Shown in pieces: positions 23,658 through 35,577 of a stretch of DNA of 64,000 nucleotides. Position numbers and translations under genes: made by a program. How positions within the stretch are numbered: position 1 is the first letter of the stretch; every line of letters begins with the position of its first letter. Source of the DNA: Carya illinoinensis (Eukaryota; Streptophyta; Magnoliopsida; Fagales; Juglandaceae); contig NC_056767.1 in NCBI RefSeq assembly GCF_018687715.1, forward strand, positions 4,346,001 through 4,410,000. The letters are read 5' to 3'. Under the pieces are notes generated by a model. It ran no database searches. It was not told the origin of the DNA and saw only the letters and a program-made list of their open reading frames with translations.

Positions 23658-23822
23658 TATACTACATATAGTCGTAGAGTGTGTAAATATTGCTCAATCA
23701 TTTTGAAAAATAATAGAGTCCACGATTAAAAAATTAATTTTTTATATGAATCTTGTATTAATTTATTTTTTTTTAAAAAGACTACACGACATTTATATAA
23801 TTACAATTGTAAATATTATTTC
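23658..23822. repeat. MITE family B copy
   Basis: It starts ACTACATATAGTCGTAGAGT and has the AAAAAATTAATTTTTTATAT centre. The right part reads GACTACACGACATTTATATA, roughly inverted to the left end. Confidence 0.55.
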
Positions 23823-23859
23823 TAAAATATGACTTTATCTTTACACTAACCATTTGGTA

Positions 23860-24065
23860 AGCATTTTTTGGTTAGTGACTAAGAACAAGTTTGAAAATCT
23901 AAAATTTTCATCTCACTATTATATATTTTTTTAAATTTTTATATAAAATATAATAAATAATTTAATTTTTTTAAATTTTAATATAATAATATTATTAAAA
24001 TTAATATTTTATACTCTCATATTAAATTAAAAATTCTCATCTCTACTTCCAAACCAAACATTAGG
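23860..24065. repeat. MITE family A copy, inverted orientation
   Basis: It starts TTTGGTAAGCATTTTTTGGT and ends CTTCCAAACCAAACATTAGG, with AAAATATAATAAATAATTTAA inside. It lies upstream of FTSH4. Confidence 0.55.
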
Positions 24066-24355
24066 GTAACATTTCCCTTTTTATTTGGACGGAGGTAAGT
24101 GTAGCATCTCTCTTTTTATTTGGATGGATGTCATTTTATTTCACGGTTTCACCACCTGCCCAGTGCCCAACAACGAAGTCAAATCCTACAACGTTGTCAG
24201 ATGCCAAGAATTCTTCTTTAAGGTGCAGGGAGCGGCGAGCGTTTGCGTGCAACTTAGAACCCGGCAGGACAACGCAGAAACAACTCGGAGGGGGTAGAGA
24301 GGAGGTCCCATTGAGGGAAACGTTAAGTTGCACCTTGTTGGTCTCTAAATAAGAG

Positions 24356-27300
24356 ATGGCTTTGAGGCGCCTCATCACTCAGGTTTCTTGAATTTTTGCC
24401 CTGGCTCAAAATTTGTTTTTGTTTTTGTTTTTTTGTTTAATTTTAATTATGATTCTGGTACTATTCTTTTGATACGATTATCAATGATACTATTCTTTTC
24501 TGGGCGAATTTGGAAACCCAATTTCGATATTTCTTTGGGTTCTCAGAACTATTCCTAATAATTTCTGATTTCTTCTTGTAGATGTTTTTTTTTTTCCCCT
24601 TCTGTGATTGCACCATGGGAACGTGATATTGTTTCGGTGAATGGGTCTGTTTGAAATGAAGTCCTGATGTGTTTTATTTGTCTAGGAATCGAATGAGAGT
24701 CCTGGTGTGTTTGATTCAGGAGCTCTATGATCTGTTTAGGAAACACAAACCTCTGATTGTTTAAATTCACAAATTGTTTTATTTTTTTTCTTTATTTAAC
24801 ATGAATCGAACAGAGGGTCATCTGAAACCTCGGGTTGACTGAAGGCAAAGATGATTCCTTTCTTTTCGGGGGGAGGGTGGAAGCTTGCATCTTTCAATTT
24901 GAGCGTGTTTAATCACTTATTGTGTTCAGGATATTATTTATTTTGCTTCACAACTGAGGGTCGTACACTGTATTAGATGTATGAAAAGTTTAGCTTTTTC
25001 GCGTCAATTTTTTTGAAGCCTTCAGTCATGCTGTTAGTTTGCTGATTAGGTGAATTTCTGAGTCTTTCTACAATTAATTTCTGAGTTCACTTTTTGCTTG
25101 CTCATTTTTTACAAGGATATATTGGCGCTTTTGCCTCTTCTAGTATTACTATAACATGGTCCCCCCTCCCCAAAAGTGTTTATAACTTTTAAGGGCAAAC
25201 CGTGCAGTGAACTGCAGTGGTGGATATGTCATATGTCTGCTTCTTAGAGTTTTGGATGCATATAAAAACAGAAGATTTGTTTTTTTGCTCTTGGTTGCTG
25301 GAATTAGAACTAGTATGCCAACAATACTCGCAATTGTTCTGTCAGTTATATGCTTGTAGATCCCGCTGTTTCTTATTACGTAATTGCTTGCATAGTTTTC
25401 TATGATGTCTATTTCTATACGTTTGGTGGACTTGGGCATGGGTTTCTTGATGCCAGTTCCAAAATCTAGACATTAGGACACATCTATATTGGTGTGTCTT
25501 TGTTAGTATGTACCCAAATATTTTCATTTATATATTTTAGACACAAGTTCTTGTAAGATATTTTAAGTTCTCAACAGATGTTAATATATATTTCTTTTTG
25601 TATAGTATGTGATCTATTAAACAACTCTTTATGCAGGTTTCAAGGCATCGTTCTGAGTTGGGGGAATTTAAGAATCTGTATGTTAGAAGTTATATTCCTG
25701 TCAATCACTTTGGAGGCCATGGAGGTTTGTATACTTGATGCTATCATAAGCCCTATATCTAGTGTGTTTACTCATATCCGACTACATAGAAAAAGATTTC
25801 TTATGAAGACTAGCTTTTGTCTTTTTTGTTCTGTTTTGGTTATGAAGAATGGCTTTGCTATGGTCAAATATTTTTCTGTAAGGTTCCAATCAGAAGAATA
25901 TTTTATTTGTTGTAACCTAAACTATGACCCATGTATCCCATATTGCTGCTTTCTAAAACAGAAATACAACTGCCTAAAAGTATGCCATTAAATGCATTGC
26001 CTATTGAAATGAATTATTTCTTAGTCCAAAAATCACCATCTTCCAATTAAAGGCAATACCATAAGAAGGGATAGAACTTTGAAAGTGCAGTGAGTGTTAC
26101 TTATGAAAGCTATTAAAATTGGGTCAATTGCATTTTTAAAGAGGATAATACTTTGGAACATCTCAAAATTGAAATAGGGAACCAACAATATTGGAATGAT
26201 TATTCTTCCAGAGGATTCAAGCCTATTTTCTGATGTTCTGTTTTGGATATGCAATGCAATCTTCTGATCCATTCCCTTATGTGCAGGGAATAGGTTTCTA
26301 AGAGCCCAAGAGAGGTATCAGTCTAGCTATGTTGGCAGTCTGACTCGCAGAGTACGTGATGTCGATGAAGCTAGTGAAGTTTCTCATCTCAAAGAACTTT
26401 ACCATCGAAATGATCCTGAAGCTGTGATAAGATTATTTGAAAGTCAACCATCCTTACATTCTCACCCTTCAGCACTTTCTGAATATGTTAAAGCATTAGT
26501 TAAGGCTGATCGGTTGGATGATAGTGAGTTACTCAAGACATTGCAGAGAGGTAGGTATAGGATGAGTCGCTTGTTTTCTTGTAATTGCTTCTGTGCTCAT
26601 TTTGTACGGTACCTTATGATTGCTTGGCCTTTCTACAAGAGGACATATCTTCATGCATAATTTGTGGATATTTTGAATATCTGTTAGTTTTTGAAAAATA
26701 AGATGATGTTGTCACTTGCTCTTGTTAATATAAGAAAATGCAATAGAAATTATGTATAGCTGATTCTTTCCTTTTTTATGTGAACGGGTTCTGTTTCAAT
26801 GTTTAAGTAGTGTAGCATTCCTACCACGCTAGGGAAAAAATGAATGTCTCACATAGATTGTGTAAGTTATTAGATGAAACTGAATTCTGTAAGTGATTGT
26901 AGGGAAGTTTCAAATTGACTAGTCTTTTTGGGACGATAGCGCTGATGTGGGTAGTGTTTATTCTGAGTTGCCACACATCGTATCAAAGTTATGTTGTAGG
27001 TTAACCATGTGATACTGGAGCACTGGATGACATGGCTCCTGATGAGGGTGTCAGGACTTTAAGAGGGACGATTTGTAACATCCCTAATCCCACATTAAAA
27101 AAAGGATTCACTCACATATAATGGTCAGTTATAAAGATTGTCATGGGTGCAAAGTTCCACATTGGTAGTTGCTAGATGAAACTAAGCTTTACAAGTACTT
27201 CTAGTGAAGCTTAGAATTGACTAGCGCTTTTTTTTTTCTTTTTTTATAGCATTGATGTTGCTAGCGCTTCCCCCGGATTGTTACAAGTAGAATGTTTTTG

Positions 27301-27757
27301 TTTTGAAACAAAACAATATTACTGATCAACTTGGAGACATGATACTAATTTTTTGACTTAATTTAATGCTACAAAATTATAGGAGTCATTGCAGATACCT
27401 GCAGACTGCATTTTAGATACTCATATTTCCATCTTGAAAGCACTTGGGGTTCATGGTACTTGGACCCATATATGTGGTGCTTAAATATGCGTGGCTCTCC
27501 AATCTAAAACTTAGTTTCTGAGTTGATAACCCTATATATCTCAAAGATAGGGGTCTGTTTGCTTAACATTCTTACCAGCCTTTTTCTGTCTTATGATTTT
27601 GAAATGATGTGGAAAATGTGTCTTTTAACCTGCAGGAATTGCAAACAAAGTGGAGGAAGAGAGTATTGGCAGCCTTTCAGCCTTTAGGAATGTGGGAAAA
27701 GTGACAAAAGACGGTATTCTTGGAACTGCAAGTGCTCCTATTCATATGTTAGCCTCC

Positions 27758-27793
<36 letters not shown>

Positions 27794-29298
27794 ATCCGCA
27801 CTATTGCACTTGCCTTTCTCTTGATATCTGGTGCAGGAGCACTGATTGAGGATAGGGGAATTGGTAAAGGTATTACTATGTCTTGATACTTCAGGCGCCC
27901 CTTTATGTTAAAAATCTGTTGAAGAGTTTTTTCTTTACTTGTTTTCACTTTTCAGGGCTTAATCTACATGAAGAAGTGCAACCTACCATGGAATCTAGCA
28001 CACAATTCAATGATGTGAAAGGTGTTGATGAGGCGAAGGCAGAGCTTGAAGAAATTGTTCACTATCTCCGAGACCCTAAGGTTAAATGCATATTTTTCAG
28101 CATTTTCATTAATTGACTCTCTCTCTCTGCACTTTTTTTGGGTAACACTAATGCTTCACGTGTGCATTCATGGTGGAGACAAACTTCACGCAAGGATGGT
28201 ATGAAATGTATATTCGAAACTAAATTGCTCATTGTATACCTGTCAGAGTTTTCCAATTTACTAAGAGACAAAATAATCTATTGTCTTAGTCTTTATACCT
28301 TGTAGCTTAATTGGTTTTTTCATGGCATGATTTTTTTGGTATGAGTGTACCAGCTTTGCTAGACCCCCTTTACATTGGCATCTAGTTGTGCATGACATCT
28401 CAATACTTGATACTTAGACTTGATACTTCAGCCTTGATCCTAGTGCCTAGTTTTATGATGTTTGGATTGGTTACAAAAAACCAAACAATCTCATCTCATC
28501 TCATCTCATCATTACAACCTTTTCAAATTCCCATACAAAATATAATAAACAATTCAACTTTTTCAAATCCTAATACAAAATTAATATTAAAAAATTATAT
28601 TATAACAATATTTTATTCATTACTATTCAAAACATCTCATTTCATCTTAACTACGTAACCAAACGGGGCCTAACGCAAGTTGAATATTCTCCATAGTCAA
28701 GCATTACGATGCCAGAAAGTATGTTTATTCCTTTTCAGTTGAATATTCCTTTTCAACTGAAATTAGGATGCCAAGTTGAATATTCCTTTTCAGTTCATTT
28801 TCAGAAAAGGTGATTTGTTTACTTTAGTATCTTTTGTCTTGAATGACATTTGCAACAGAGTTTTTTAGCCCAAACTTTCAGTTTTTTTCCCAAAATGACT
28901 ACTGTATTACAATTTAGCTGACATGGGTATTTTGTGGCCCTTCTTTCTATCTGCAATGTATTTACTTGTTTTCCTTTTTTCATGTGTTAAATCGCTTTCT
29001 CTTGTGATAGCGCTTCACTCGTTTGGGTGGCAAACTCCCAAAAGGGGTTTTGCTTGTTGGCCCACCTGGCACTGGCAAAACAATGTTAGCTAGAGCTATT
29101 GCCGGAGAAGCCGGGGTGCCTTTCTTCTCATGCAGCGGCAGTGAGTTTGAAGAGATGTTTGTTGGTGTTGGAGCCCGGAGGGTAAGGGATCTTTTTTCAG
29201 CTGCAAAGAAGCAGTCACCTTGTATAATATTCATTGATGAGATAGATGCCATAGGAGGGAGTCGCAACCCAAAGGACCAGCAGTACATGAAAATGACT

Positions 29299-29342
<44 letters not shown>

Positions 29343-30575
29343 AGGAATTATTGTGATTGCTGCTACTAATTTTCCAGAGTCATTAGATAAGGCATTGGTC
29401 AGACCTGGACGGTTTGATCGTCACATTATTGTCCCTAATCCAGATGTTGAAGGGCGAAGGCAGATTATGGATTCCCACATGTCAAAGGTACTCTCTTTAA
29501 CTTTCAAAGGTATTCAGGATATCTTTTCTGGAAGACAAAGCTTGGGGGTTGGCATTGACTAACTGTCCTGTTTTGGCAAAGTCTTTTTTCATGTCCATGT
29601 GCCTGCAAACCCATAGGAATGAGAAGGATATTGAATGAAGTTCTACTGCTTACAAGTTGGTATGTAAGTAAACACACTGCTATGGGACCCATTATAGTTA
29701 CAAAAAAAGGTCAAAACACTAACAAATAATGCTAGATACAGTCCTAAAGTGTGCAAGCCCCTCCTCATAGTCCCTTTGAAATACAGTGGGGCCCACTATT
29801 AAATATTGAGCTTTTTCATGTGGGTCCCAGGTGTGCCTCAATTTTTTTCAAAGGGGCTGCGCAGGGCTTACACACCCGAGGACTGTACAAATAATTTTTC
29901 GAACACTAATACCTTTCCACGCTGGCAGGCTTTTACAAAACGATTTTGTCATGTCAACAGACCAGTTTGCAAAACGATTTTTTTCTATTGAATTTCTTAC
30001 CCATCCTGTTTGATAATTATATAACCCCTTGTCACTTATTGTTTCCTCATCCTTCAGATCCACCCATACTGAAAGTCCAAGGGATAAAGGTTTTTGTTCT
30101 TCATTTCCTTTCATCCCACTCCAAATATTTGTGATGAGATGCCTGTATTGGGTTTAGATGAACCCCAAATGCTATGGGCATGATCTACCCTGAAGCAAGT
30201 TACCAGACAGACTAGTCTGAAGACGGCTACGTCTAAATTAAATCTTCATCAGTTCAGAGGCTGTATCACAATAATTATTTGTCATGTGTCTGAAGATGCC
30301 TAACAAAATCTGGCAGTCACATTAGACCAATGTTTGAAAACATATATGAACTGGCAGGTCTATTGTTACGATTCATCCACCACCAGAGGATAGAATTATG
30401 AATCTCCGTAGAGGAGCCACCATTCAATTGTTTGATAATAGCATTATATTGTCAGATTCTTTACAAAAAATATCCTAAACTAGTGGTAATTTGAAGTCTA
30501 GGAAAATGTTCTTTTTTGCAGGTTCTAAAGGCAGATGATGTTGATCTGATGATTATTGCAAGAGGGACTCCCGGG

Positions 30576-30617
<42 letters not shown>

Positions 30618-31457
30618 TTGAAGGCTGCTATGGATGGTGCTAAAGCAGTGAGTATGGCTGACCTAGAGTATGCAAAGGACAGGATTATGATGGGAAGTGA
30701 ACGCAAGTCTGCTGTAATATCTGATGAATCACGAAGGCTGACGGCTTTCCATGAGGGTGGCCATGCCCTTGTTGCTATCCATACTGATGGGGCTCTTCCA
30801 GTTCACAAGGCAACAATAGTTCCCCGCGGGACATCGCTTGGCATGGTTGCCCAATTACCTGACAAGGATGAGACTAGTATCTCTTTCAAGCAGATGCTTG
30901 CTCGGCTTGATGTTTGCATGGGAGGGCGGGTTGCAGAAGAGCTCATCTTTGGAGAAAATGAAGTTACTTCTGGTGCTTCTTCAGACCTTCAGCAAGCTAC
31001 TTCACTTGCAAGAGCAATGGTTACGAAGTATGGTATGAGCAAAGAAGTTGGACTTGTCTCTCACAACTATGATGACAATGGGAAGAGCATGAGCACGGAG
31101 ACTAGGCTCCTTATTGAGAAAGAAGTGAGGTCCTTCTTGGAAAAGGCTTACAACAATGCCAAAACCATTCTTACTAGCCATAGCAAGGAGCTTAATGCAC
31201 TTGCTAATGCTTTGCTCGAGCATGAGACCCTCACGGGAAGTCAGATTAAGGCCTTGCTTGCCCAGATGAACTCTCAACAGCAGCAGCAGCACCACCACCA
31301 TCAAATGGTTACAACACAGAGTACCTCACAGTCCAATCCAGTGCCGCCTTCAACACCCAATCCAGCTGCATCTGCTGCTGCTGCCGCCGCTGCAGCAGCA
31401 GCGGCTGCTGCAACTGCGGCAGCCAAAGCTAAGGGCATTGCTTCTGTCGGATCATAG
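24356..31457 (+). CDS. FTSH4: Mitochondrial i-AAA protease FTSH4
   Basis: ATP-dependent zinc metalloprotease of the mitochondrial inner membrane, facing the intermembrane space. Seven exons: 24356-24382, 25637-25724, 26287-26550, 27636-27869, 27956-28080, 29011-29487 and 30522-31457. All splice sites are GT-AG and all phases join, giving 716 aa, about the length of Arabidopsis FtsH4. A basic N-terminus (MALRRLITQ) suits a mitochondrial presequence, followed by a conserved N-domain ([14 protein letters not shown]) and one membrane segment ([14 protein letters not shown]). The AAA module has Walker A GPPGTGKT at 263-270, Walker B IIFIDE at 318-323 and the SRH around RPGRFDRHI. The protease motif is HEGGH at 482-486, with a later acidic zinc ligand near GASSDLQQ. 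The C-terminus has Q/H runs and a poly-alanine tract. Plastid FtsH assignment is unlikely given the specific match to FTSH4. Introns 3, 5 and 6 hold small transposons. Confidence 0.96.
26811..27285 (+). mobile_element. TRIM-type retrotransposon in FTSH4 intron 3
   Basis: A 475-bp non-coding element flanked by identical 5-bp repeats AGTAG (26806-26810 and 27286-27290). The left LTR (about 26811-26977) begins TGTAGCATTCC and ends CACA. The right LTR (27074-27285) begins TGTAACATCCC and ends TTACA. Both share AGATGAAACT and AATTGACTAG blocks. Just after the left LTR, TCGTATCAAAGTTATG resembles the Met-tRNA primer site TGGTATCAGAGC, and a purine tract AAGAGGGA precedes the right LTR. The LTRs have diverged clearly, so it is old. 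Its intronic position in the sense orientation suggests it is spliced out harmlessly. Confidence 0.75.
28459..28672. repeat. MITE family A copy in FTSH4 intron 5
   Basis: The best preserved copy in the window. The left end is TTTGGATTGGTTACAAAAAA, then ATCTCATCTCATCTCATC. The right end is CATTTCATCTTAACTACGTA, then ACCAAACGGGGCC. The terminal inverted motif is roughly GTTTGGTTAC. Confidence 0.75.
29729..29897. repeat. MITE family B copy in FTSH4 intron 6
   Basis: The left end ACAGTCCTAAAGTGTGCAAG and the reverse complement of the right end ACAGTCCTCGGGTGTGTAAG form the inverted repeat, both followed by CCC. The 9-mer ACAAATAAT occurs at 29722-29730 and 29887-29895 and could be the target duplication, although it overlaps the family's own end sequence. 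Confidence 0.7.
31270..31440 (+). repeat. CAG/CAC and GCN trinucleotide tracts in the last FTSH4 exon
   Basis: They encode [10 protein letters not shown] and then about 13 alanines in a row, interrupted by few other residues. A similar NPVPPSTP plus poly-Ala tail is what I recall of FTSH4 orthologues, so the tract is a family feature. Confidence 0.8.
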
Positions 31458-33817
31458 CATACCTAAAGTTGGTATGACTCCTTGCCAAGTGCTAAATATC
31501 AGAGTCAATGTGCATATAATTATTGCCAGCCTTCCGTGTTATAGTGTAGTTTGTTGCATCGTGAGGTTTTGTTAATTTTTCACTGTGACTCAAATTGACT
31601 GAATACTGTAGAGAAGGGCAGCTAGTCAAGCAATTATGATTGAGAAGATCTATGGAAGAGGTTTGTTTTTTTAGTAACACTTTCTTCTTTGTTTCACTTT
31701 TTGTTTCTGTTGTCATTTGCTTATACAGTTGATAATGACATTTATTTTGAACGTACCTTGTACCTTCCCTTCTGCATAATTAAGTCCATTTTGTGGTCGA
31801 GATTCTGTTATGACCCTGGATGTTAGATGTTTAATCAAATTAGTATCTAATAGTGGTAGGACTTTTGGATTAATAGTTGGATTTTTAACAACGGGTTCAA
31901 GTTACCAAAGGGGCAGCCTATAGGTTGGATTAAAATGCTTTGATGCTATGTATGAGTATGGTATCAAGTTATTGAATACTGATAGATGAGGGAAGCTGCT
32001 AAAAGGGAAAGGGCTTCCACCAGATTTGTATTGATAGAGTGGGCCATTATGGACGTCGGATTCGATGCCGGCTGGGATTTTCGTAGAGGATCTTTTGTTA
32101 GCAAAATATGAATGAACATAGAAAATTAGCAAAATATGAATGAACATAGAAAATTAGGATGAAGATGTTTTTATTTTGCCTTTTTTCCTAAGAGGATAGT
32201 TCAAAGGAATTTTTCCTAACAAAAAAACAAAAAATTTCTTATACTAATTTCTAATTTGGATGGTGCCCTTGTCAAGTGTCTATGCACCCTTAAAATTAGT
32301 CAGAATGCTGTTATCGAATGAAAAGATGTAAGAGATAATATAAGTATAAATTGTATTATGAAGTTTCAAAGGTTTTTCTACTCAAATCTCACTTTCCCTC
32401 CATCTCAAAACTATGATTGTTCATTGTTCAATATAATATTCTAAATTGAGCAAGAGGGTGGTAAATATGGATCTTGCTTCCTGCTGGAAAAATAACATGA
32501 CATTTCCTTCAGACACTGAACCGAAAGTTCCAACCGATGATTTGTATCGATCACTGCAAAAATCCAATGGCTAATCCCTCTTCTCTATTTTCTATTTCTT
32601 GAAATTTTCTTTGCTTTTTAGGGGACAAGTCCAGTCCAGTCAGCCCAAGTGCATGACAGTAACCACCTACCTAACGCACGCACCTCCTTTCCCTTCTCTC
32701 TCGAAATTTACTTGACTTTTTCTTGCTACAAATTCACTGCAATGAGCAACGGACAGCTCGATTGCTTGCTCTCTTTCGTGTCCAAACATTCTCCAGTTTC
32801 CACACGAAACGCAACGGAAGGGAGCTGCTACGTACAGTCCCCCACGAGGGACTCTTTTCAGTCCCACCAGAATAATGTTACCTATAGATATAGAGTCCGC
32901 AAGTTCTAAGCATCCTGCAATTACTTTAAAAATAAATAAATAAATATTAGATTATATAAAAAAAAATTAAATTTTTAATAATAAATCCACTCTTTTTCAA
33001 ATCAAATACATAGAACTTGCGGACTCTATATCTATAGGTAACATTATTCTGGTGGGACTCCAAAGAGTCCCTCGTGGGGGACTGTACGTAGCAGCTCCCA
33101 TCCTTTATTTTTCCAACAGGCAGGCAAGCTGGATCCGATACATATATACCATAATATCTGGAAAGAAGTTCTTATCCAGTTATCCTCAACCAGTCCTTAA
33201 GAAACAATGACACTGAAGAAACGACTCAAAGTTGCTGTTTGCCAAACCTTTATAAAAGAATCTTTTTGCTGTACGTTCAACGTGTTGCCAACGGTCATAT
33301 GAATGACCCAACATCTGGTTTCCCTAAAGTCATCGTTTAGATTCTTTTTAAAATTGGATGGGCATGGGATAAACGCGGCAGAAGTCCTACACAATAATGT
33401 GCCATCCTTTTTCCATCCGACACCCCCCAACATGTGCCGGCAATAACAGAGAGAGTGAATTTTCCCAAGGCCAAGATTTTCTATGTTTAATGTTGCTTTT
33501 GTTTTGTTGTGGGAATTGATTAATATTTGAGGGTTTGAGGCTTCAAGTTTCATCAAAATATCTGTACTTGATATAAAAAGGATCTTGATAGGATCCCATT
33601 CTGAGCAATTTGTGGCGCATCTTGAATGTTGCATGCTGTAAAGTGTATTGCCCGCTCATATGCCCCAATGCCCCAAACCGAAAGACGGCAGATAAGCTCC
33701 TCTCATGCTATAACCATTCTTTAAAAAAGTCTTCCTTTTCACAACCCAGAAGGGAAGAGGAGAAAAAAGGGTTAGTCTTCGTTCTCGCATCTCTCTGTCC
33801 CTTTAATTTCAGCTTTA
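31458..33817. other. Intergenic region containing a long hairpin-forming inverted repeat
   Basis: FTSH4 3' UTR occupies the first few hundred bases. No intact gene is seen. A 24-bp direct duplication (AATGAACATAGAAAATTAG type) lies near 32100-32157. The 89-bp inverted repeat at 32820-33099 is listed separately. The minus frame at 33197-33634 is open for 145 codons but has no recognisable domain. Confidence 0.5.
32820..33099. repeat. Near-perfect 89-bp inverted repeat with a 102-bp spacer
   Basis: The left arm 32820-32908 and the reverse complement of the right arm 33011-33099 agree at 87 of 89 positions. The only differences are two adjacent bases (TC versus GG) near the middle. The spacer 32909-33010 is AT-rich. 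Arms like these would fold into a long hairpin if transcribed. The left arm is open and would encode CYVQSPTRDSFQSHQNN, which looks like coding sequence. I am reminded of the YYVQSPSRDS motif of a plant LEA_2/HIN1-like family, from memory only. Either a gene fragment was duplicated in inverted form, or it is a foldback element. Confidence 0.9.
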
Positions 33818-35148
33818 ATGGCAGAGTGAAAGAGGTACATTTCACAGGAAGACCTTCGGAAGCATAACAAACCAGGAGATGTATGGATTTCAATCCAGGG
33901 AAAGATCTACGATGTTTCAGATTGGCTTAAAGACCACCCCGGAGGCGAGCTTCCATTGCTCAATTTCGCTGGCCGAGATGTAACGGACGCATTTGTTGCC
34001 TACCATCCGGGCACTGCATGAAGTATCTTGACAAATTCTTTAGTGGGTATTGTCTCCAAGACTACTCTGCCTCGGAGGTATCCAAAGATTACAGGAAACT
34101 TGTCTCGGAGTTCTCCAAGATGGGCCTGTTTGAAAAAAAGGGACATGGGGTGTTCTTTGCCCTTTCCTTGATGACAATGTTGTTTGTGGCTAGTGTTTAC
34201 GGTGTTTCGTGCTCTGATAGCACGTGGGTGCATCTGGGTTGTGGGGGTTTGATGGGGTTTTTCTGGATACAGAGTAGCTGCCTCGGGCATGACTCTGGCA
34301 CTACCAGATAATGACCACCCGTAAATTCAATCGCTTTGCTCAGATCCTTACTGGGAATTGCCTTGCAGGGATTAGCATTGCGTGGTGGAAGAGGAACCAC
34401 AATGCCCATGACATTGCTTGCAAAAGCCTTGATTTCGATCCGGATCTGCAACACATGCCTTTCTTCGCGGTATCTTCGAAATTCTTCAAGTCGATTACTT
34501 CTTACTTCTATGAGAGGAAGATGAACTTCGATTCAGCCACTAGGTTCCTGGTTAGTTACCAGCACTGGACATTTTATCCTGTGATGTGTTTTGCTAGGCT
34601 TAACTTGTTTGCGCAATCGTTCTTGTTGTTGTTTTCTAAGAGAAGTGTGCTCAATAGGGGTCAGGAGATCTTGGGACTTCTTGTGTTTTGGGTTTGGTAC
34701 CCTTTTCTCGTTTCCTTCTTACCCAATTGGGGTGAGCGAATGATGTTTGTTGTTGCAAGTTTCTCGATCACAGGAATTCAACATGTTCAATTCTGTTTGA
34801 ACCATTTCTCGTCTTGTGTTTATGTTGGCCTGCCGACTGGAAGTGATTGGTGTGAGAAGCAGCCTATGGGAACTTTGGACGTCTTGGATGGATTGGTTTC
34901 ATGGAGGGCTGCAGTTTCAGATTGAGCACCATTTGTTTCCCCGTTTACCTCAATGCAATCTCAGGAAAGTATCGCCATTTGTTAAGGAACTATGCAAGAA
35001 GCATGGTTTGCCTTACAACAGTGTGTCAGTCTGGGAGGCCAATGTAATGACAATCGGGACTCTCCGGACCGCAGCATTGCAGGCTCGTGATCTTGCCAAT
35101 CCAGTTCCAAAGAATTTAGTGTGGGAAGCTGTCAACACTCATGGATGA
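33818..35148 (+). pseudogene. SLD: Sphingolipid delta-8 desaturase (cytochrome b5 fusion) pseudogene
   Basis: The intact enzyme puts a delta-8 double bond into sphingoid bases in the ER. The copy is intronless, as I recall SLD genes are. The N-terminal cytochrome b5 domain has the heme motif HPGG (residues about 47-50) and a second His in YHPG. Desaturase blocks follow in order: HDSG, NHNAHD and QFQIEHHLFPRLP. Damage seen: TGA at codon 4 (33827); a 1-bp deletion at about 34017 in the GTA-KYLDKFF junction; a 1-bp deletion at about 34299 inside the first histidine box; a small deletion around 34875-34885 before WMDWFHGG; and the second box reads HNAHD where HNAHH is expected. The rest is still highly recognisable, so inactivation is probably recent. 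A functional copy should exist elsewhere. Confidence 0.9.
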
Positions 35149-35530
35149 GATGGATATCTTTTGAAGCATTCTAAGAATTTGGCATTGCAGTTATTCATGC
35201 CTAATTGAAAATTGGTGTTAAGGAGGTGTGGTAACTTCATTTCGATTAATATCCGAGGGTGCTCATCTTGGTTTTGATGGTAGAATAATAGTCATATCTA
35301 TCATTGCTTAAGAGGCTACAATTATCAATTATCCGAGCCCCATGTTTGTGGGATAGCTCATGTCATGTCCTTTCTGGAATTGTTTGACAGACAAATCATA
35401 CTGATTATCTGCCTGCTGATATAATTCCTTTTCCGTTTGTTGTTCACAACACCACAGCTAGGGGTTAGAGGAATGTAAAGTATTTGTGTTCCCATCAAGT
35501 GGTCTGCATTTGATCTCTCTTAGGAGGCTT

Positions 35531-35534
<4 letters not shown>

Positions 35535-35570
<36 letters not shown>
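35535..35570 (+). repeat. (TC)18 microsatellite
   Basis: Uninterrupted TC dinucleotide run downstream of the desaturase pseudogene. Confidence 0.95.

Positions 35571-35577
<7 letters not shown>

Larger units (their letters stand above)
22460..24355. other. Intergenic region between divergent CXE and FTSH4 genes
   Basis: It holds the CXE promoter (right of 22459), AT-rich sequence, a family B MITE (about 23658-23822), a family A MITE (about 23860-24065) and the FTSH4 promoter and leader (about 24070-24355). The short frames at 24085-24378 overlap the leader and are not called. Confidence 0.5.

Noticed and set aside
29722..29895. ACAAATAAT on both sides of the intron 6 MITE as proof of a 9-bp target duplication
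   Set aside because: Other copies of the family begin a few bases earlier with similar sequence, so the match may be part of the inverted ends. Left as a possibility only.
32649..32909. 86-codon frame ending in the left arm of the inverted repeat
   Set aside because: Treated as a gene fragment within a hairpin locus. It lacks a full domain and stops at the arm's end, so it is not called as a gene.
33197..33634. 145-codon minus-strand frame before the desaturase pseudogene
   Set aside because: No domain, no clear relatives and no splice signals. It overlaps the probable promoter of the desaturase copy.
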